Shown piece by piece: positions 7,373 through 15,247 of a stretch of DNA of 34,901 bases (position 1 is the first letter of the stretch; each line of letters opens with the position of its first letter). The DNA is from Alkalinema sp. CACIAM 70d (GTDB taxonomy: Bacteria; Cyanobacteriota; Cyanobacteriia; Leptolyngbyales; Leptolyngbyaceae): NCBI GenBank assembly GCA_002148405.1, contig MUGG01000205.1, forward strand, positions 1 to 34,901, written 5' to 3'. Under the pieces are notes generated by a model, which saw only the letters and a program-made list of their open reading frames with translations, was not told the DNA's origin and made no database searches. The translations under genes were made by a program, and so were the position numbers.

Positions 7373-8896
7373 ATGTTAAGTGCACTCATCTGGATTCCTA
7401 TTCTCGGAGCCATCATTGTCGGCCTACTTCCCCTAGAGAGCAAACAATCGCGGTGGGTGACCCTAGCCATTAGCCTGATTCCCTGTCTTGTGTCGGGTGT
7501 GCTGATGGGCCAGTTTGATCCTAGCTTGGCGGATTTACAGTTCCTGGAAAACCTGCCTTGGCTGGAAGATTTGGGGCTGTCCTATCGGCTGGGGCTGGAT
7601 GGATTATCCCTCCTGTTGGTCATTCTGAATGCATTACTGACGGTGGTAGCGGTTTACATCACGCCTGCAGATATCCTACGGGCGAGGCTGTATTACCCCC
7701 TTGTCTTGGTGATTAATGCTGGGGTGGCGGGGGCGTTTCTATCCCATAACCTGTTGCTGTTCTTCCTGTTCTATGAACTCGAACTGATTCCGCTATACCT
7801 GCTAATCAGTATTTGGGGTGGAGAACGGCGGGCCTACGCGGGCACCAAGTTTCTGATTTACACCGCCATTTCTGGGATTTTAGTCTTAGCGGGATTTCTG
7901 GGGCTAACCTGGTTGAGTCATGCCCCCTCCTTTGAATACAACCCTCTGATTAGCCAAGGCTTACCCATGACAGCCCAGTTATTGCTGTTGGGGTCGATTA
8001 TTGTGGGCTTTGGCATCAAAATTCCCCTATTTCCCTTCCACACTTGGCTACCGGATGCCCACGTAGAAGCCTCGACTCCCATCTCAGTGCTACTAGCTGG
8101 GGTCTTACTAAAATTGGGAACCTATGGATTGCTACGGTTTGGCCTAGGACTGTTTCCTGAGGCTTGGGCAGTGCTGGCCCCGTATCTGGCTTGGTGGGCA
8201 GTTGTGAGTGTCTTATTCGGTGCACTAGCCGCGATCGCCCAAACCGATATGAAAAAGATGGTGGCCTACAGTTCGATCGGTCATATGGGGTTTGTTTTGC
8301 TCGCAGCGGCGGCAGCGACTCCCGTAGCCCTGATCGGAACCGTTTTCCAAATGGTGGCCCATGGTTTGATTTCTGGTCTCCTATTTCTCCTCGTGGGTGT
8401 TGTGTACAAAAAGACGAAAACCCGCGACATCATGGTTTTGAAGGGACTCTTGAATCCGGAGCGGGGATTACCGCTCATTGGGAGTTTGATGGTGCTGGGC
8501 GTGATGGCCAGTGCTGGAATGCCTGGAATGGTGGGCTTTATTTCGGAATTTTTGATTTTCCGAGGCAGTTTTGCAGCCTATCCCGTCCAAACTTTACTCT
8601 GCATGGTGGGTACGGGATTAACAGCGGTGTACTTTCTCCTGTTGGTCAACCGAACCTTCTTTGGTCGCCTGCCTGAAGAATTTACCAATTTGCCGGTGGT
8701 GTCTTGGGGGGAACGAGTTCCTGGCATCATCCTAGGATTGATCATTGTGATTTTAGGACTGCAACCTTCTTGGATGGTGCGCTGGACAGAAACCACAATT
8801 ACGGCCATGGGAAACGATGCCACGATCGTCGCCAACAAAATTGCGCTGCCTAAGGCTGCTGCGCTCTCTTCTCCTGATCCATTACTGATTGACTAG
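7373..8896 (+). CDS. ndhD4: NDH-1 subunit NdhD4 (CO2-uptake type)
   Basis: A NuoM/NdhD-family membrane protein of 507 residues from ATG at 7373 (MLSALIWIPILG). An upstream TTG at 7298 would add 25 residues that do not look like a membrane start, so I prefer the ATG. The family signature HTWLPDAHVEASTPIS is present, as is a lysine in MKKMVAYSSIGHMG, both part of the proton channel. It partners with NdhF4 and CupB to form the variable arm of the CO2-hydrating NDH-1 complex. It begins 85 bp after the ndhF4 stop in the same orientation. Confidence 0.9.
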   Translation: MLSALIWIPILGAIIVGLLPLESKQSRWVTLAISLIPCLVSGVLMGQFDPSLADLQFLENLPWLEDLGLSYRLGLDGLSLLLVILNALLTVVAVYITPADILRARLYYPLVLVINAGVAGAFLSHNLLLFFLFYELELIPLYLLISIWGGERRAYAGTKFLIYTAISGILVLAGFLGLTWLSHAPSFEYNPLISQGLPMTAQLLLLGSIIVGFGIKIPLFPFHTWLPDAHVEASTPISVLLAGVLLKLGTYGLLRFGLGLFPEAWAVLAPYLAWWAVVSVLFGALAAIAQTDMKKMVAYSSIGHMGFVLLAAAAATPVALIGTVFQMVAHGLISGLLFLLVGVVYKKTKTRDIMVLKGLLNPERGLPLIGSLMVLGVMASAGMPGMVGFISEFLIFRGSFAAYPVQTLLCMVGTGLTAVYFLLLVNRTFFGRLPEEFTNLPVVSWGERVPGIILGLIIVILGLQPSWMVRWTETTITAMGNDATIVANKIALPKAAALSSPDPLLID

Positions 8897-8909
8897 GTTG
8901 AATGAATTT

Positions 8910-8927
8910 GGAGAATTGGGATTCTCC
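8910..8927 (+). promoter_or_regulatory. Small perfect hairpin between ndhD4 and cupB
   Basis: GGAGAAT and ATTCTCC pair perfectly around a four-base loop (TGGG), 14 bp after the ndhD4 stop and 53 bp before the cupB start. A short T-rich stretch follows about 6 bases later. It may be an RNA stability element or weak attenuator. Confidence 0.4.
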
Positions 8928-8980
8928 AGTGCAATTTTCTAGTTTCAACGCTTACCACATCCTTTTCTGTTGGCTATACC

Positions 8981-10117
8981 ATGACCTCCCTTGTTTCTCC
9001 TACGACTTCCCATCCCTTTGAGGCCGTCATTCAACGGTTGGAACAGGGGCAATCGATGCTACCGGATAGCCCCACTAATCTGCTCGAAGTGGTGGGGATT
9101 TTGGAAAGCTACGGCTATGTGCTGAATGCCTACGAAATCAATCTGCGGTACATCGCCGATCAGCAATTCCTAGTGTTATTTCCCTTTTTCAAATACATGA
9201 ATGGGGATGTGACCTTGCCGCGATTATTGAAGCATTGGTGGCACGATCGCATTAACTATGAGTTTGCTGAGTATTGCATGAAGGCGATGCTGTGGCATGG
9301 GGGCGGTGGCTTGGATGCCTATTTGGATAGTCCGGAATTTATCGAACGGGCTAATCAGGCGATCGCGGCCAAGACAGCGGGGAATTTCATTGTCCAAGGC
9401 TTTAATAAGCTCTCACCGGAGTTTCTTCTGGAGCAGGTGCGGCAAATGTGCTACTACCGGGCTTTGGGCCAGTTCTGGGAAATCATGAGTCGGATGTTTC
9501 TCACTTTGGCCGATCGCTACTATCGGGGAGAAATTAAGTCCATTCCCGATGTCGTTCACCATGTCAAAGATGGGTTGGTCGCCGACGCTGCAACGCCCAT
9601 TACCTACACGGTGAATATTAAGGGCAAGGCCTACGACATTATTCCTAAATCGGTTGGGCTCACCTTTCTGGTAGATACGGCCATTCCCTACGTGGAAGCG
9701 GTGTTTTACCGATCGCTCCCCTTCATGGGTACCCTGTCCTACAATGCCCAAGCCCAGCAAGTCCCATCGGATCAAGGGGATTTTGTCTATGGCGCGTTGT
9801 ATGCCGATCCGATTCCGGCAGGGGGGGCGGGCATTCCACCCACGTTGCTCGCGAAGGATATGATTCGCCATTTGCCGCCCTATTTGTTGGAGTATCACAA
9901 GACCTTTGGGCGGGGCGAAAGCGATCTCTCGGTGAAGGCGATTCAGAGCTTCCAGAAATCCATGTTCTGCGTTACCAGTGCTGCGATTTTGGGCTTGGCT
10001 CCCCATCCTTGGGATACGGCGGATCCTGCTGAACGGGCGGCTAACCGGAAGCATTTTGAAGCCTGGGTCGATCGCTTAGTGGAATCGGGTTCACGCCTGT
10101 CACGGGTACAAGATTAA
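8981..10117 (+). CDS. cupB: CO2 hydration protein CupB (ChpX)
   Basis: A 378-residue soluble protein of the CO2 hydration (ChpXY) family. It binds NdhF4 at the cytoplasmic face of NDH-1MS' and converts CO2 to bicarbonate, coupled to electron flow. HWWHDR gives His85, His88 and Arg90; the His/Arg pair five apart corresponds to the zinc-site residues described for CupA and CupB. The protein is shorter than CupA, which is over 400 residues, and fits CupB. No strong Shine-Dalgarno precedes ATG 8981. It is the last gene of ndhF4-ndhD4-cupB and is followed by a strong hairpin. No cupS-like gene follows, which agrees with the constitutive rather than the low-CO2-induced module. Confidence 0.92.
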   Translation: MTSLVSPTTSHPFEAVIQRLEQGQSMLPDSPTNLLEVVGILESYGYVLNAYEINLRYIADQQFLVLFPFFKYMNGDVTLPRLLKHWWHDRINYEFAEYCMKAMLWHGGGGLDAYLDSPEFIERANQAIAAKTAGNFIVQGFNKLSPEFLLEQVRQMCYYRALGQFWEIMSRMFLTLADRYYRGEIKSIPDVVHHVKDGLVADAATPITYTVNIKGKAYDIIPKSVGLTFLVDTAIPYVEAVFYRSLPFMGTLSYNAQAQQVPSDQGDFVYGALYADPIPAGGAGIPPTLLAKDMIRHLPPYLLEYHKTFGRGESDLSVKAIQSFQKSMFCVTSAAILGLAPHPWDTADPAERAANRKHFEAWVDRLVESGSRLSRVQD

Positions 10118-10159
10118 CGCGGGTACAAGATTAAATTGAATGGTCAATTTTGGAGTGAG

Positions 10160-10194
10160 CTAGGGCAGGGCGATCGCCCATCGCCCTGCCCTAG
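10160..10194 (+). terminator. Perfect 15-bp hairpin ending the ndhF4-ndhD4-cupB operon
   Basis: CTAGGGCAGGGCGAT (10160-10174) and its exact reverse complement (10180-10194) flank a 5-base loop, 42 bp after the cupB stop. The tail GCATTTTC has only four Ts, so it may work as a terminator or as a 3' stabiliser. The stem contains HIP1-core sequence. Confidence 0.65.
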
Positions 10195-10247
10195 GCATTT
10201 TCAACCAACGCTACAATTGAGCCAGTCCAGTTGCCGAGTGCTGTGCT

Positions 10248-11033
10248 ATGCCTTCCCCGCTACCTGGCATGAATCCTTTTCTCGAAGCCCCAGAGCTATG
10301 GTCAGAATTCCATAGCCGGATGATTGTTGCGGTTGCGGATGCGTTGGATGATGACCTGAGCCGGGATTATCGCGTCGCAGTGGAAAAGCAGGTTTATCTG
10401 GATCAGGGGGATGAGACGGTCTTAATTGGGATACCCGATGTCTCTGTGATGGCTCCGCCCACTGTGAAGACAGCAACGACTGCGGTGTTGGATGCGGTGT
10501 TGGATACGCCGATTACGGTGGAAATTCCCTTAGAAGAAACAGTGCAGGAGCGGTACTTAGAAATTCGGGAAGTAGCAACGGGAAGAGTCGTCACCGTGAT
10601 TGAACTCCTATCCCCGAAGAATAAACGGTCTAAGGTTGTACGAGAAGCCTATTTACAAAAGCGTCGTCAAATCATGCTGAGTCAAACTCATTTGGTCGAG
10701 ATTGATTTATTGCGAGGTGGCGAAGCGATGCCGATGACCGGGGCCGTTGAGTCAGATTATCGAATTTTGGTGAGTGCCAGTGAGCATCGGCCTAAAGCGC
10801 AATTGTATGCGTTTAATTTGCGCCAGGTCATTCCTGAAATTGTGGTATCGCTCAAGGCCAATGGCACCGTTACACTAGCGTTACAGCCCTTGTTACATCG
10901 GGTATACGATAAGGCGCGGCTGGAATTGGCGATTGATTATCAGCAGTCCTTGTCTCCGAAGCTATCCGATGAAGATACTGCCTGGATTTTGAGTCTTGTG
11001 AATCATCATGAAATATCTCCAGCTAAATTTTAA
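10248..11033 (+). CDS. DUF4058 family protein (possible PD-(D/E)XK fold)
   Basis: A 261-residue protein starting MPSPLPGMNPFLEAPELW, the characteristic opening of cyanobacterial DUF4058 proteins. No function is established. I see an IPDVSVM strand (Asp64) and a VIELLSPKNK strand (Glu119, Lys124, Lys126), followed by a lysine-rich helix (YLQKRRQ). This resembles the Asp...Glu-x-x-Ser...Lys order in Uma2 proteins, so a shared nuclease-like fold is plausible but inferred. It is monocistronic: the cupB hairpin lies upstream, and the genes downstream are on the other strand. A TACAAT hexamer at 10212-10217 could be its -10 box. Confidence 0.8.
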   Translation: MPSPLPGMNPFLEAPELWSEFHSRMIVAVADALDDDLSRDYRVAVEKQVYLDQGDETVLIGIPDVSVMAPPTVKTATTAVLDAVLDTPITVEIPLEETVQERYLEIREVATGRVVTVIELLSPKNKRSKVVREAYLQKRRQIMLSQTHLVEIDLLRGGEAMPMTGAVESDYRILVSASEHRPKAQLYAFNLRQVIPEIVVSLKANGTVTLALQPLLHRVYDKARLELAIDYQQSLSPKLSDEDTAWILSLVNHHEISPAKF

Positions 11034-11055
11034 GGCTGGTACTGATCACCGTGGG

Positions 11056-11292
11056 TTACCAAGAGGGATCACTGAACAAGTTGATTGTGATTTCAGCTTG
11101 GCCGGGAGGAATGGCCGTAATGCAACTGCGGACATCTTCGCCCGCCATTTCCACCTCGCAGGCATGGCAGGATCCCATTAGGCACCCCGTCGGAATCAAA
11201 ACATCCGCCCGTGCCGCGACTTTTAACAGCGACTCCCCCACCTCTGCGTCAACAGTGACATTGTCTGGAAGGAAATGAACACGTACAGCCAT
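11056..11292 (-). CDS. Small [2Fe-2S] ferredoxin-like protein
   Basis: A 78-residue beta-grasp ferredoxin-fold protein. Cys37, Cys42, Cys45 and Cys57 give C-x4-C-x2-C-x11-C. Plant-type photosynthetic ferredoxins have about 29 residues before the last cysteine, so this spacing is closer to the N-terminal [2Fe-2S] domain of molybdenum hydroxylases. At 78 residues it is a stand-alone electron carrier with unknown partner. The C-terminus ends in a hydrophobic SDPSW tail. It is convergent to the DUF4058 gene with a 22-bp gap and lies downstream of cobQ on the same strand, but a hairpin separates them. Confidence 0.85.
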   Translation of the reverse strand: MAVRVHFLPDNVTVDAEVGESLLKVAARADVLIPTGCLMGSCHACEVEMAGEDVRSCITAIPPGQAEITINLFSDPSW

Positions 11293-11332
11293 AACGTGAA
11301 AATAAAGGCAAATCTAAAGACAGTCTAAACGG

Positions 11333-11449
11333 AGGGCGATTTCTCGCAAATCCCCCTTACTGTAAAAGTTAAGGACAAACGGGTACGTTGCACCGAAAGG
11401 GTTAGGGATACAAAGCGCACAAAGGTTTGGCTTGTGCGCTTCTTTTTTT
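11333..11449 (+). ncRNA. Candidate small RNA with intrinsic terminator on the plus strand
   Basis: Two stem-loops lie in the gap between the ferredoxin gene and cobQ. The first pairs AGGGCGATTT (11333-11342) with AAATCCCCCT (11348-11357), with one mismatch. The second is a perfect 10-bp stem, AAGCGCACAA (11413-11422) and TTGTGCGCTT (11432-11441), followed on the plus strand by CTTTTTTT. No plus-strand protein gene ends here. A short plus-strand transcript ending at this terminator is therefore possible. No promoter is obvious. The alternative is that the second hairpin simply ends cobQ on the minus strand, where the U-run is much weaker. Confidence 0.4.
11413..11449 (+). terminator. Intrinsic terminator, strongest on the plus strand
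   Basis: A perfect 10-bp stem with a 9-base loop is followed by C and seven Ts (11443-11449), which overlap the cobQ stop codon. On the minus strand the 3' side reads TTTGTATCCC, so it could end cobQ only weakly. Confidence 0.7.
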
Positions 11450-12920
11450 ATTTTAGAAAGGGCTTGAGGTCAATGTGAGGTTCGATCGCGTCGGCGAGAC
11501 GATCGAGGTACGCTTCCCGCTGTTCCCGGTAATTGGGAACGCCCGTGGGGAGCGATCGCAGTCCCCGTTGTAGCCGCAGACGATTTAACCAAGCCCGTCG
11601 CCAAGACCCATTGTCAAAAATGCCGTGCAGGTAGGTGCCCCAAATCGACTGGGTTTCATCTACTAGACCCAGATTGGCATCATCAAACAACGCACTAACT
11701 TTATCTTGCTCTTCTTCAATCACCCGCGTGCGGCCTTGGTGGATTTCGTAGCCAATCACCGGGAGCCCTTCTTGGGGATAGTTGGACGTGACATTGCGTT
11801 GCCGAGCAATCTTTTGGCCCGCAATCACCGTTTTCAGCGGCAAAAGTTTTAATCCCGGGAATCGTCCTTCCTGACCCTCCACCCCTTCCGGATCGGCTAG
11901 GACGCGACCCATCATTTGGTAGCCACCGCAAATGCCCATCACTGTTCCGCCTGCGGCCACATATTCTTGAATTTGCTCAATCATGCCGGACTTGTGCAGC
12001 GCAATCAGATCGGGGATCGTGGTTTTTGAACCCGGTAGGATGACTGCATCGGGATGGCCGAGGGTGCCTTTCAGTCCCACGTAGCGAACAGTGACCGAGG
12101 GTTCCGATTCCAGGGGATCGAAATCCGTGAAATTGGAAATGCGCGGTAACCGAATCACCGTAATATTAATGTCATTTTTGTTGGGGCTTTGCCGTCGATC
12201 GAACAAGCTGAGGGAGTCTTCGGCAGGAAAAGCTTCCTCTAACCAAGGAATGACCCCGACTACCGGAATTCCGGTGCGTTGTTCTAACCAATCAATTCCA
12301 GGTTGCAATAATTCTCGATGACCTCGGAATTTATTAATCACAAACCCCGTAATGAGATCTCGTTCATCGGGATCCAGTAGCTCCAATGTACCAACAATAT
12401 GGGCAAAGACCCCACCCCGATCGATATCAGCCACGAGTAACGTGGGGGCCTGAAGGTATTTGGCGACCCGCATGTTCGTCAGGTCGCGGTGCTTGAGGTT
12501 AATTTCCGCTGGGCTGCCTGCCCCTTCGCAAACCAGAAAATCAAACTCTTCGGATAATCGCCGCAGAGACTCTTCGATCGCCTGCCAACCCGTGTCAAAA
12601 AACTGCTCATAATAATCGGCTGCACTGACCCGACCCACAGCTTTGCCCTTGAGGATGACTTGCGAGGTCATGTCGCCTTGGGGCTTGAGCAAAATGGGAT
12701 TCATTTCCACCCAAGGATTGGTTCCCGCTGCCCAGGCTTGTACGGCTTGGGCATGGCCAATTTCCCCCCCGCCCGCCGTGACGTAGGAATTGAGGGCCAT
12801 GTTTTGGCCTTTAAACGGGGCAACGCGCCAACCCCGTCGGGCTAAGATGCGGCATAGAGCCGTTGTAATGAGTGATTTGCCTGCATGGGACGTTGTGCCC
12901 ACAACCATGATGGCTTTCAT
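11448..12920 (-). CDS. cobQ: Cobyric acid synthase CobQ
   Basis: A glutamine-dependent amidotransferase that amidates carboxyl groups b, d, e and g of adenosylcobyrinic acid a,c-diamide in cobalamin (pseudocobalamin) synthesis. ATG at 12920 (MKAIMVVG, 490 aa) is preferred because GGAG lies about 9 bases upstream; an in-frame start 14 codons further up has no such site. The N-terminal dethiobiotin-synthetase-like domain carries the nucleotide-binding GTTSHAGKS (8-16), DRGG (167-170) and NKFRG (196-200). The C-terminal class I glutaminase domain has Cys331 in MGICGGYQMMG and His432 in YLHGIFDN. Length matches the family. No cobalamin riboswitch is evident upstream. Confidence 0.96.
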   Translation of the reverse strand: MKAIMVVGTTSHAGKSLITTALCRILARRGWRVAPFKGQNMALNSYVTAGGGEIGHAQAVQAWAAGTNPWVEMNPILLKPQGDMTSQVILKGKAVGRVSAADYYEQFFDTGWQAIEESLRRLSEEFDFLVCEGAGSPAEINLKHRDLTNMRVAKYLQAPTLLVADIDRGGVFAHIVGTLELLDPDERDLITGFVINKFRGHRELLQPGIDWLEQRTGIPVVGVIPWLEEAFPAEDSLSLFDRRQSPNKNDINITVIRLPRISNFTDFDPLESEPSVTVRYVGLKGTLGHPDAVILPGSKTTIPDLIALHKSGMIEQIQEYVAAGGTVMGICGGYQMMGRVLADPEGVEGQEGRFPGLKLLPLKTVIAGQKIARQRNVTSNYPQEGLPVIGYEIHQGRTRVIEEEQDKVSALFDDANLGLVDETQSIWGTYLHGIFDNGSWRRAWLNRLRLQRGLRSLPTGVPNYREQREAYLDRLADAIEPHIDLKPFLK

Positions 12921-12996
12921 GAACGCATCTCCGGGAAACTGTGAAGGTGGCAGACAGTCCAACCCTTAGAAGGAATCAACAGAAGGAATTAACGCC

Positions 12997-13401
12997 TTAG
13001 AAGGGGAGTCTCAGCCAGCGACTCACTGCATTGTATAGGCGATCGCGGAAAGTGGCTGATAGCTCTACTTTGCCCAAATTATGCCACTTGTCTACGAGTT
13101 GGCGTCCGAGGGGCGTCACCCGGAAACTATTGGTTAAGCCTTGACCATCGACTTCCCGGCGCAGCAGTCCCACTTGAATTAGCCACAACAGTTCGGCTTC
13201 GACTAATAATTCCGTCATGGGTTTACGCACATAGCCATGGTCAACCCCCGATCGTCCACTGATTTCCGCTAGATCAACACTGCGGATAATCATGGTCTGG
13301 TAGAGCGATAACCGAAAGGGTGCACAGCGGACGGCCCGTTCTGCTCGATCGAGCGTCCGTTGGGGATAGCGCATAGAAGAGCGGGAAGTCGCGATCGCCA
13401 T
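12997..13401 (-). CDS. Small winged-helix-like protein, resembles Npun_F0494 family
   Basis: A basic protein of 134 residues from ATG 13401; a GTG at 13410 would add three residues. The segment LDRAERAVRCAPFRLSLY and the later LGLLRREVDG-type region resemble the small cyanobacterial Npun_F0494 family as I remember it. The pattern of helices followed by TNSFRVTPLGRQLVDKW suggests a winged-helix DNA- or protein-binding fold. Function is unknown. Its start is 76 bp upstream of nothing else on its strand, and its end lies 76 bp before the cobQ start, so the two could be co-transcribed. Confidence 0.6.
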   Translation of the reverse strand: MAIATSRSSMRYPQRTLDRAERAVRCAPFRLSLYQTMIIRSVDLAEISGRSGVDHGYVRKPMTELLVEAELLWLIQVGLLRREVDGQGLTNSFRVTPLGRQLVDKWHNLGKVELSATFRDRLYNAVSRWLRLPF

Positions 13402-13780
13402 AAACCACACTGCAATCAGATAAAGATTTATTTACATCCTAACCTGCTCTATCCCGTCCTGTGGCCTCCCCCCGCCTCAACGTTGCTCAATCCCGTTTAG
13501 ATCAAGATTGACGGTTGTAGCTGTGGATGCGTTGATTTGGCTCAATTATTAACAGTTTCTGCACAATCTACTTGATAAACAGGATGGTCGTTTAGGATAG
13601 TCACCATCCCGGTTGTTCTACCAGTCTACGGTTTGCCTATTTCGTAGGAGTCCTTGAAGGGGCTGCTGGATAACGGTTCGCTGAATAATAGCGGTTTGCT
13701 GGACGCCGTTCATTCAATGCAATTCTGTTCCCGAATTCAGTTTGTCAGGTTTTCAGTTTGTCAGGTTTGTGGTTTGAGCT
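13402..13780. other. 379-bp divergent intergenic region before the SLH gene
   Basis: I see no gene. It holds promoters for two divergent genes; an ACTTGA / TAGGAT pair with 17-bp spacing occurs near 13568-13596 on the plus strand but is weak. The last 45 bp carry a perfect 16-bp tandem duplication. Confidence 0.6.
13736..13767. repeat. Perfect 16-bp tandem duplication in the SLH gene leader
   Basis: TTCAGTTTGTCAGGTT occurs twice in direct contact (13736-13751 and 13752-13767), ending 13 bp before the ATG at 13781. It occupies the place where a Shine-Dalgarno would normally be; none is visible. Confidence 0.9.
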
Positions 13781-14875
13781 ATGACTGATTTACCCCCAAC
13801 AGAAAATCCAACATCCAATCCGCCAGACAAGACCGATGTTCCACCAGCAACCGATCGTCATCGCCTCACGTCGGACGAACTGATTGCACTGTTTGTCGCC
13901 TTAGTCGGGATTGGGTCGATCTTTTTTTGGATCATTCAACAGAAACAATCCCCGATCGATTTTGCAGCTCTGACTTCTGGCGCACCTTTTGCCAACGGGA
14001 CTGCGCCTGATAACGCAACGGGCAATTCAGCCGAGTCTGCGATCAATGCATCGACCCCCAGTGCAACTCAGCCACCTGCAAACGCCAATGCCGCGATCGG
14101 CCCAACGGCTCCTGCAACTGAAGATGCATCCTCCCAAGCTCGCCGTCCAGGCATGGATTCCCAGACGCCAACTTCTGGTATCCCGAACAGTGGAGTCAAC
14201 CCGCTAGCCAATGGGCAACCCGGCAATGCGCCTCAGGCGATCGCGAGTTCTGCCCCTCAACCCTCCGCAGCCCCAACGGCGACGACGCTAGTTCCTAGCT
14301 TAGAAAACCCAGGTAAACCCAAAGCCTTTACCGATGTGCCCGACACCTTTTGGGCAAGGCAGCCGATTGCGGCCCTCTCCAGTCGAGGGATTTTGGATGG
14401 CTTTAAGGATGGTAGCTTTCAGCCCAATAAGCCCATTACCCGCGCAGAATTTGCGGGGATTCTGGGAAAAGCGTTTGAAAAAACTAAAACTAAGCCTGCG
14501 ATTCAATTTCAAGATATCAAGCCAGATTATTGGGCAACGACTGCGATCGATGAATCCATCCAAGCGGGATTCATGACCGGGTATCCCAAACAGCAATTCA
14601 AACCCGATCAACTGATTCCTCGGGTTCAAATGTTGGTGGCGATCGTTACGGGGCTTGGTTTAACGCCTTCTGGTGATCCAATGCAAGTGCTTGCTAAGTA
14701 CCGTGACGTTCAGGACATTCCCAAGTGGGCAATTCCTAAAGTTGCCGCAGCAGAAGCAGCAGGACTGTTGAGAACGTCCCAAAACACTCTGACCCCGAAT
14801 CAACCGGCGACCCGTGCGGATGCAGCGACTTATATTTATCAAGCGCTGATCAAGGAAGGCAAAATTAAGCCCTAG
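13781..14875 (+). CDS. Membrane-anchored protein with three SLH domains
   Basis: A 364-residue protein. Residues 33-52 form one strong transmembrane helix (LIALFVALVGIGSIFFWII) behind a 32-residue polar N-terminus with no cleavable signal. A linker rich in Ala, Pro, Ser, Asn and Thr runs from about 57 to 180. Three S-layer homology domains follow at about 181-234, 241-295 and 305-358, each with the F-x-D-V/I...W and ITRAE/TRADA features. The likely topology is cytoplasmic N-terminus, inner membrane helix, and SLH domains in the periplasm that bind pyruvylated peptidoglycan-linked polymer. Unlike the major cyanobacterial SLH porins, there is no beta-barrel region. The function is probably envelope tethering. 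Confidence 0.85.
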   Translation: MTDLPPTENPTSNPPDKTDVPPATDRHRLTSDELIALFVALVGIGSIFFWIIQQKQSPIDFAALTSGAPFANGTAPDNATGNSAESAINASTPSATQPPANANAAIGPTAPATEDASSQARRPGMDSQTPTSGIPNSGVNPLANGQPGNAPQAIASSAPQPSAAPTATTLVPSLENPGKPKAFTDVPDTFWARQPIAALSSRGILDGFKDGSFQPNKPITRAEFAGILGKAFEKTKTKPAIQFQDIKPDYWATTAIDESIQAGFMTGYPKQQFKPDQLIPRVQMLVAIVTGLGLTPSGDPMQVLAKYRDVQDIPKWAIPKVAAAEAAGLLRTSQNTLTPNQPATRADAATYIYQALIKEGKIKP

Positions 14876-14885
14876 CCTTTTTCTG

Positions 14886-14954
14886 TCGCTAGACTATATA
14901 TAGGTATCGCCAGACTATTGCATCGCTAGACTATTGCATCGCTAGACTATTCCC
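14886..14954. repeat. 16-bp tandem repeat after the SLH gene
   Basis: The unit TCGCTAGACTATTGCA occurs at 14907-14922 (one mismatch), 14923-14938 (perfect) and 14939-14954 (diverging at the end), and a fourth partial copy starts at 14886. It begins 11 bp after the SLH stop codon. Confidence 0.9.
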
Positions 14955-15016
14955 CAGCCTATTACGATGACATCGGCTAAAATTGCGTCGGCAATGACAC
15001 GAGTCCTTACAACAGA

Positions 15017-15050
15017 ATCATTACTCAGACAAAGATCATTACTCAGACAA
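15017..15050. repeat. 18-bp-period direct repeat
   Basis: ATCATTACTCAGACAA occurs perfectly at 15017-15032 and 15035-15050. It lies in the same gene-poor stretch as the 16-bp repeats. Confidence 0.9.
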
Positions 15051-15148
15051 TTGCGCAGATAGCAAAGGAGACTGAGCCGCCCGAAAGCCTATATTTACGA
15101 TCGCTCCCCATTTCACACCGTTAGTCAAGAGGGCTGAGCCCCCTCAAC

Positions 15149-15247
15149 TTACACTCGTCTTCGCTGCACTACGGTCAACAGACCATAGACTAGCAACAGG
15201 TAGCCCGCAGCAAGCAGAGGAATTAGCACCGGAACACGATCGATCAT
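15149..15247 (-). CDS. Possible 32-residue single-span membrane protein
   Basis: A short frame starting MIDRVPVLIPLL reads as one transmembrane helix followed by a basic end (VVQRRRV). The sequence AGGT lies about 6 bases before the ATG and could serve as a Shine-Dalgarno. The frame also extends upstream to 15418, but the added residues look random. Cyanobacteria have many small single-span photosystem and NDH proteins; I do not recognise this as any of them. It may be chance. Confidence 0.25.
   Translation of the reverse strand: MIDRVPVLIPLLAAGYLLLVYGLLTVVQRRRV

Noticed and set aside
9413..10054. Minus-strand 213-codon frame opposite cupB
   Set aside because: Shadow of a well-supported gene; no recognisable feature.
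5422..10117. Low-CO2-induced ndhF3-ndhD3-cupA operon
   Set aside because: The Cup protein is 378 residues with its His/Arg site at 85/90, fitting CupB rather than the longer CupA, and no cupS follows.
14886..15050. CRISPR array
   Set aside because: Units are 16-18 bp, touch one another and have no spacers.
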